Of a stretch of 26,078 nt of DNA, positions 25,172 to 26,078 are shown in pieces (the first letter of the stretch is position 1; the number at the start of each line of letters is the position of its first letter). Source of the DNA: Chara braunii (lineage: Eukaryota > Streptophyta > Charophyceae > Charales > Characeae). Where the stretch lies: positions 624,314 to 650,391 of the forward strand of contig BFEA01000554.1 in NCBI GenBank assembly GCA_003427395.1. The letters run 5' to 3'. The translations under genes were made by a program, and so were the position numbers. Below the pieces are notes generated by a model that was not told the DNA's origin, searched no databases, and saw only the letters and a list, made by a program, of their open reading frames with translations.

Positions 25172-25627
25172 TGGCAAAGATGTTTAACGACAACTTTAAC
25201 TGACCAACCAGAATATTAGTTGCCTGGGACATGGTTGAAGTATCCCTTCACCAGATTCCTGACAAAGATGTCGGATGACTGTGACTTGTCAAAATTTCTG
25301 GTACATTTCCTGCTGTGGGAAAATGTATGCCGTAGTCACGTCACCCTGACCGTCCGGTGGCTGGGCCAGCGTTGACCATGTATATGTGCTAGGAAGCTTT
25401 GGCCACATATGTGCTGGGCAGCATGTACATTAGCGATTGGCCTAGGTGCAACAATTTCATCAATTGTGATGACGCCCATGTGAATTCGTGAACATATCGG
25501 GTACCATCGGGGCACTGCGACAACTTTTCAGTTCCTGCCACTCCTGGTAAGGAGCATGGACTATGCCACTCCCAACCCTATGCTGAGCCCCGCGTGTGGA
25601 CTAGGCTATTAGTGTACAGCAAGGCAG

Positions 25628-25830
25628 AATGCCTGATAGTCACATGTAAGGATGGATGGCCTACCTTCTTTCTCCCAAACATAATGCCCCAGCATCATGA
25701 CTGTGTTTTGGACCAGAGCAGGGTTTCGATACGGTTGTGATGATGGGGTGCGTTATGTTTCGGAGGAGAAGGTAGCATACAGGAAGGGTGAATGCCTGAT
25801 GGTCACACTCGTGGATGGGTGGCTTGATGG
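25628..25830. repeat. Diverged tandem duplication, period about 163 bp
   Basis: AATGCCTGATAGTCACA at 25628 recurs as AATGCCTGATGGTCACA at 25791. Both are followed by GGATG(G/G)(A/G)TGGC. No coding function is seen. Confidence 0.6.
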
Positions 25831-25969
25831 AGTCCTAGAGGAATGACCACAACTGCTCCCTCCTCTTTGTTGTATGCACGTATCCATCTATGCGCGTTGA
25901 GTCGGTGACCTCATGGTTAATCAATGTTTATGCGCTTTTTTTCTTCTTTTTCTGCATGCGCGCGTTCGC

Positions 25970-26020
25970 GCATGTGTGTGTGTGTCTGTGTGTGTGTGTC
26001 TGTGTGTGTGTGTGTGTGTT

Positions 26021-26078
<58 letters not shown>
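25970..26078. repeat. (GT)n microsatellite at window edge
   Basis: GT dinucleotides with a few TCT and TTT interruptions run to the last base of the window. Confidence 0.95.

Overview
The window looks like nuclear DNA of a eukaryote, most likely of the green lineage. It has a 12.7-kb Ty3/gypsy LTR retrotransposon with 2.4-kb LTRs, several families of very short inverted-repeat (MITE-like) elements, tRNA-like SINE traces, many GA/GT/AAG microsatellites, and one plausible split gene with a GT-AG intron of about 1 kb. A streptophyte alga such as Chara would fit, but that is a guess from style and not from a marker gene. The window starts inside a (GA)n tract and ends inside a (GT)n tract, so it may be a whole small scaffold broken at microsatellites.

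Layout. 1-692: (GA)n, then unassigned DNA. 693-1640: two short inverted-repeat elements and a tandem array of MITE-end-like units. 1641-14378: the retrotransposon on the minus strand, read from high to low coordinates. Its order is 5' LTR (right), an assembly gap holding the primer site and most of gag, the gag zinc knuckle, protease, RT, RNase H, an integrase ORF that begins with a PHD-like zinc finger, an extra 3' region (ORF3) with a very acidic segment, and the 3' LTR (left). The ends are TGTGAC/GTCACA and the 4-bp target duplication is TGCC. The array it entered continues at 14383-14530, and a neighbouring array unit shows the empty site. 14598-20662: non-coding DNA with MITEs, microsatellites, tRNA-like SINE remnants and diverged tandem duplications. 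20663-20700: an exact Nextera mate-pair junction adapter, a library artefact, followed by a scrap of the same LTR and a (GA)n tract. 20946-22214: two exons of a helical-repeat protein resembling RAP/FAST-kinase-like or OPR organelle RNA-binding proteins. Their intron carries two copies of a 111-bp hairpin MITE. 22300-26078: repeats, including a three-unit array with a conserved peptide reading and a fourth hairpin MITE.

How it works together. Gag and pol products would package and copy the element RNA and integrate the cDNA. The PHD-like finger just ahead of integrase is the most unusual part, because it could steer insertion toward particular chromatin. The copy as written is not intact: it has two in-frame TGA codons in pol, frame changes at gag/PR and RH/INT, and several in ORF3. 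At least one lesion, a 95-bp duplication with an N at its joint in the integrase, looks like an assembly artefact. Shared N positions show that most of the two LTRs was filled from one consensus, so LTR identity cannot date this insertion.
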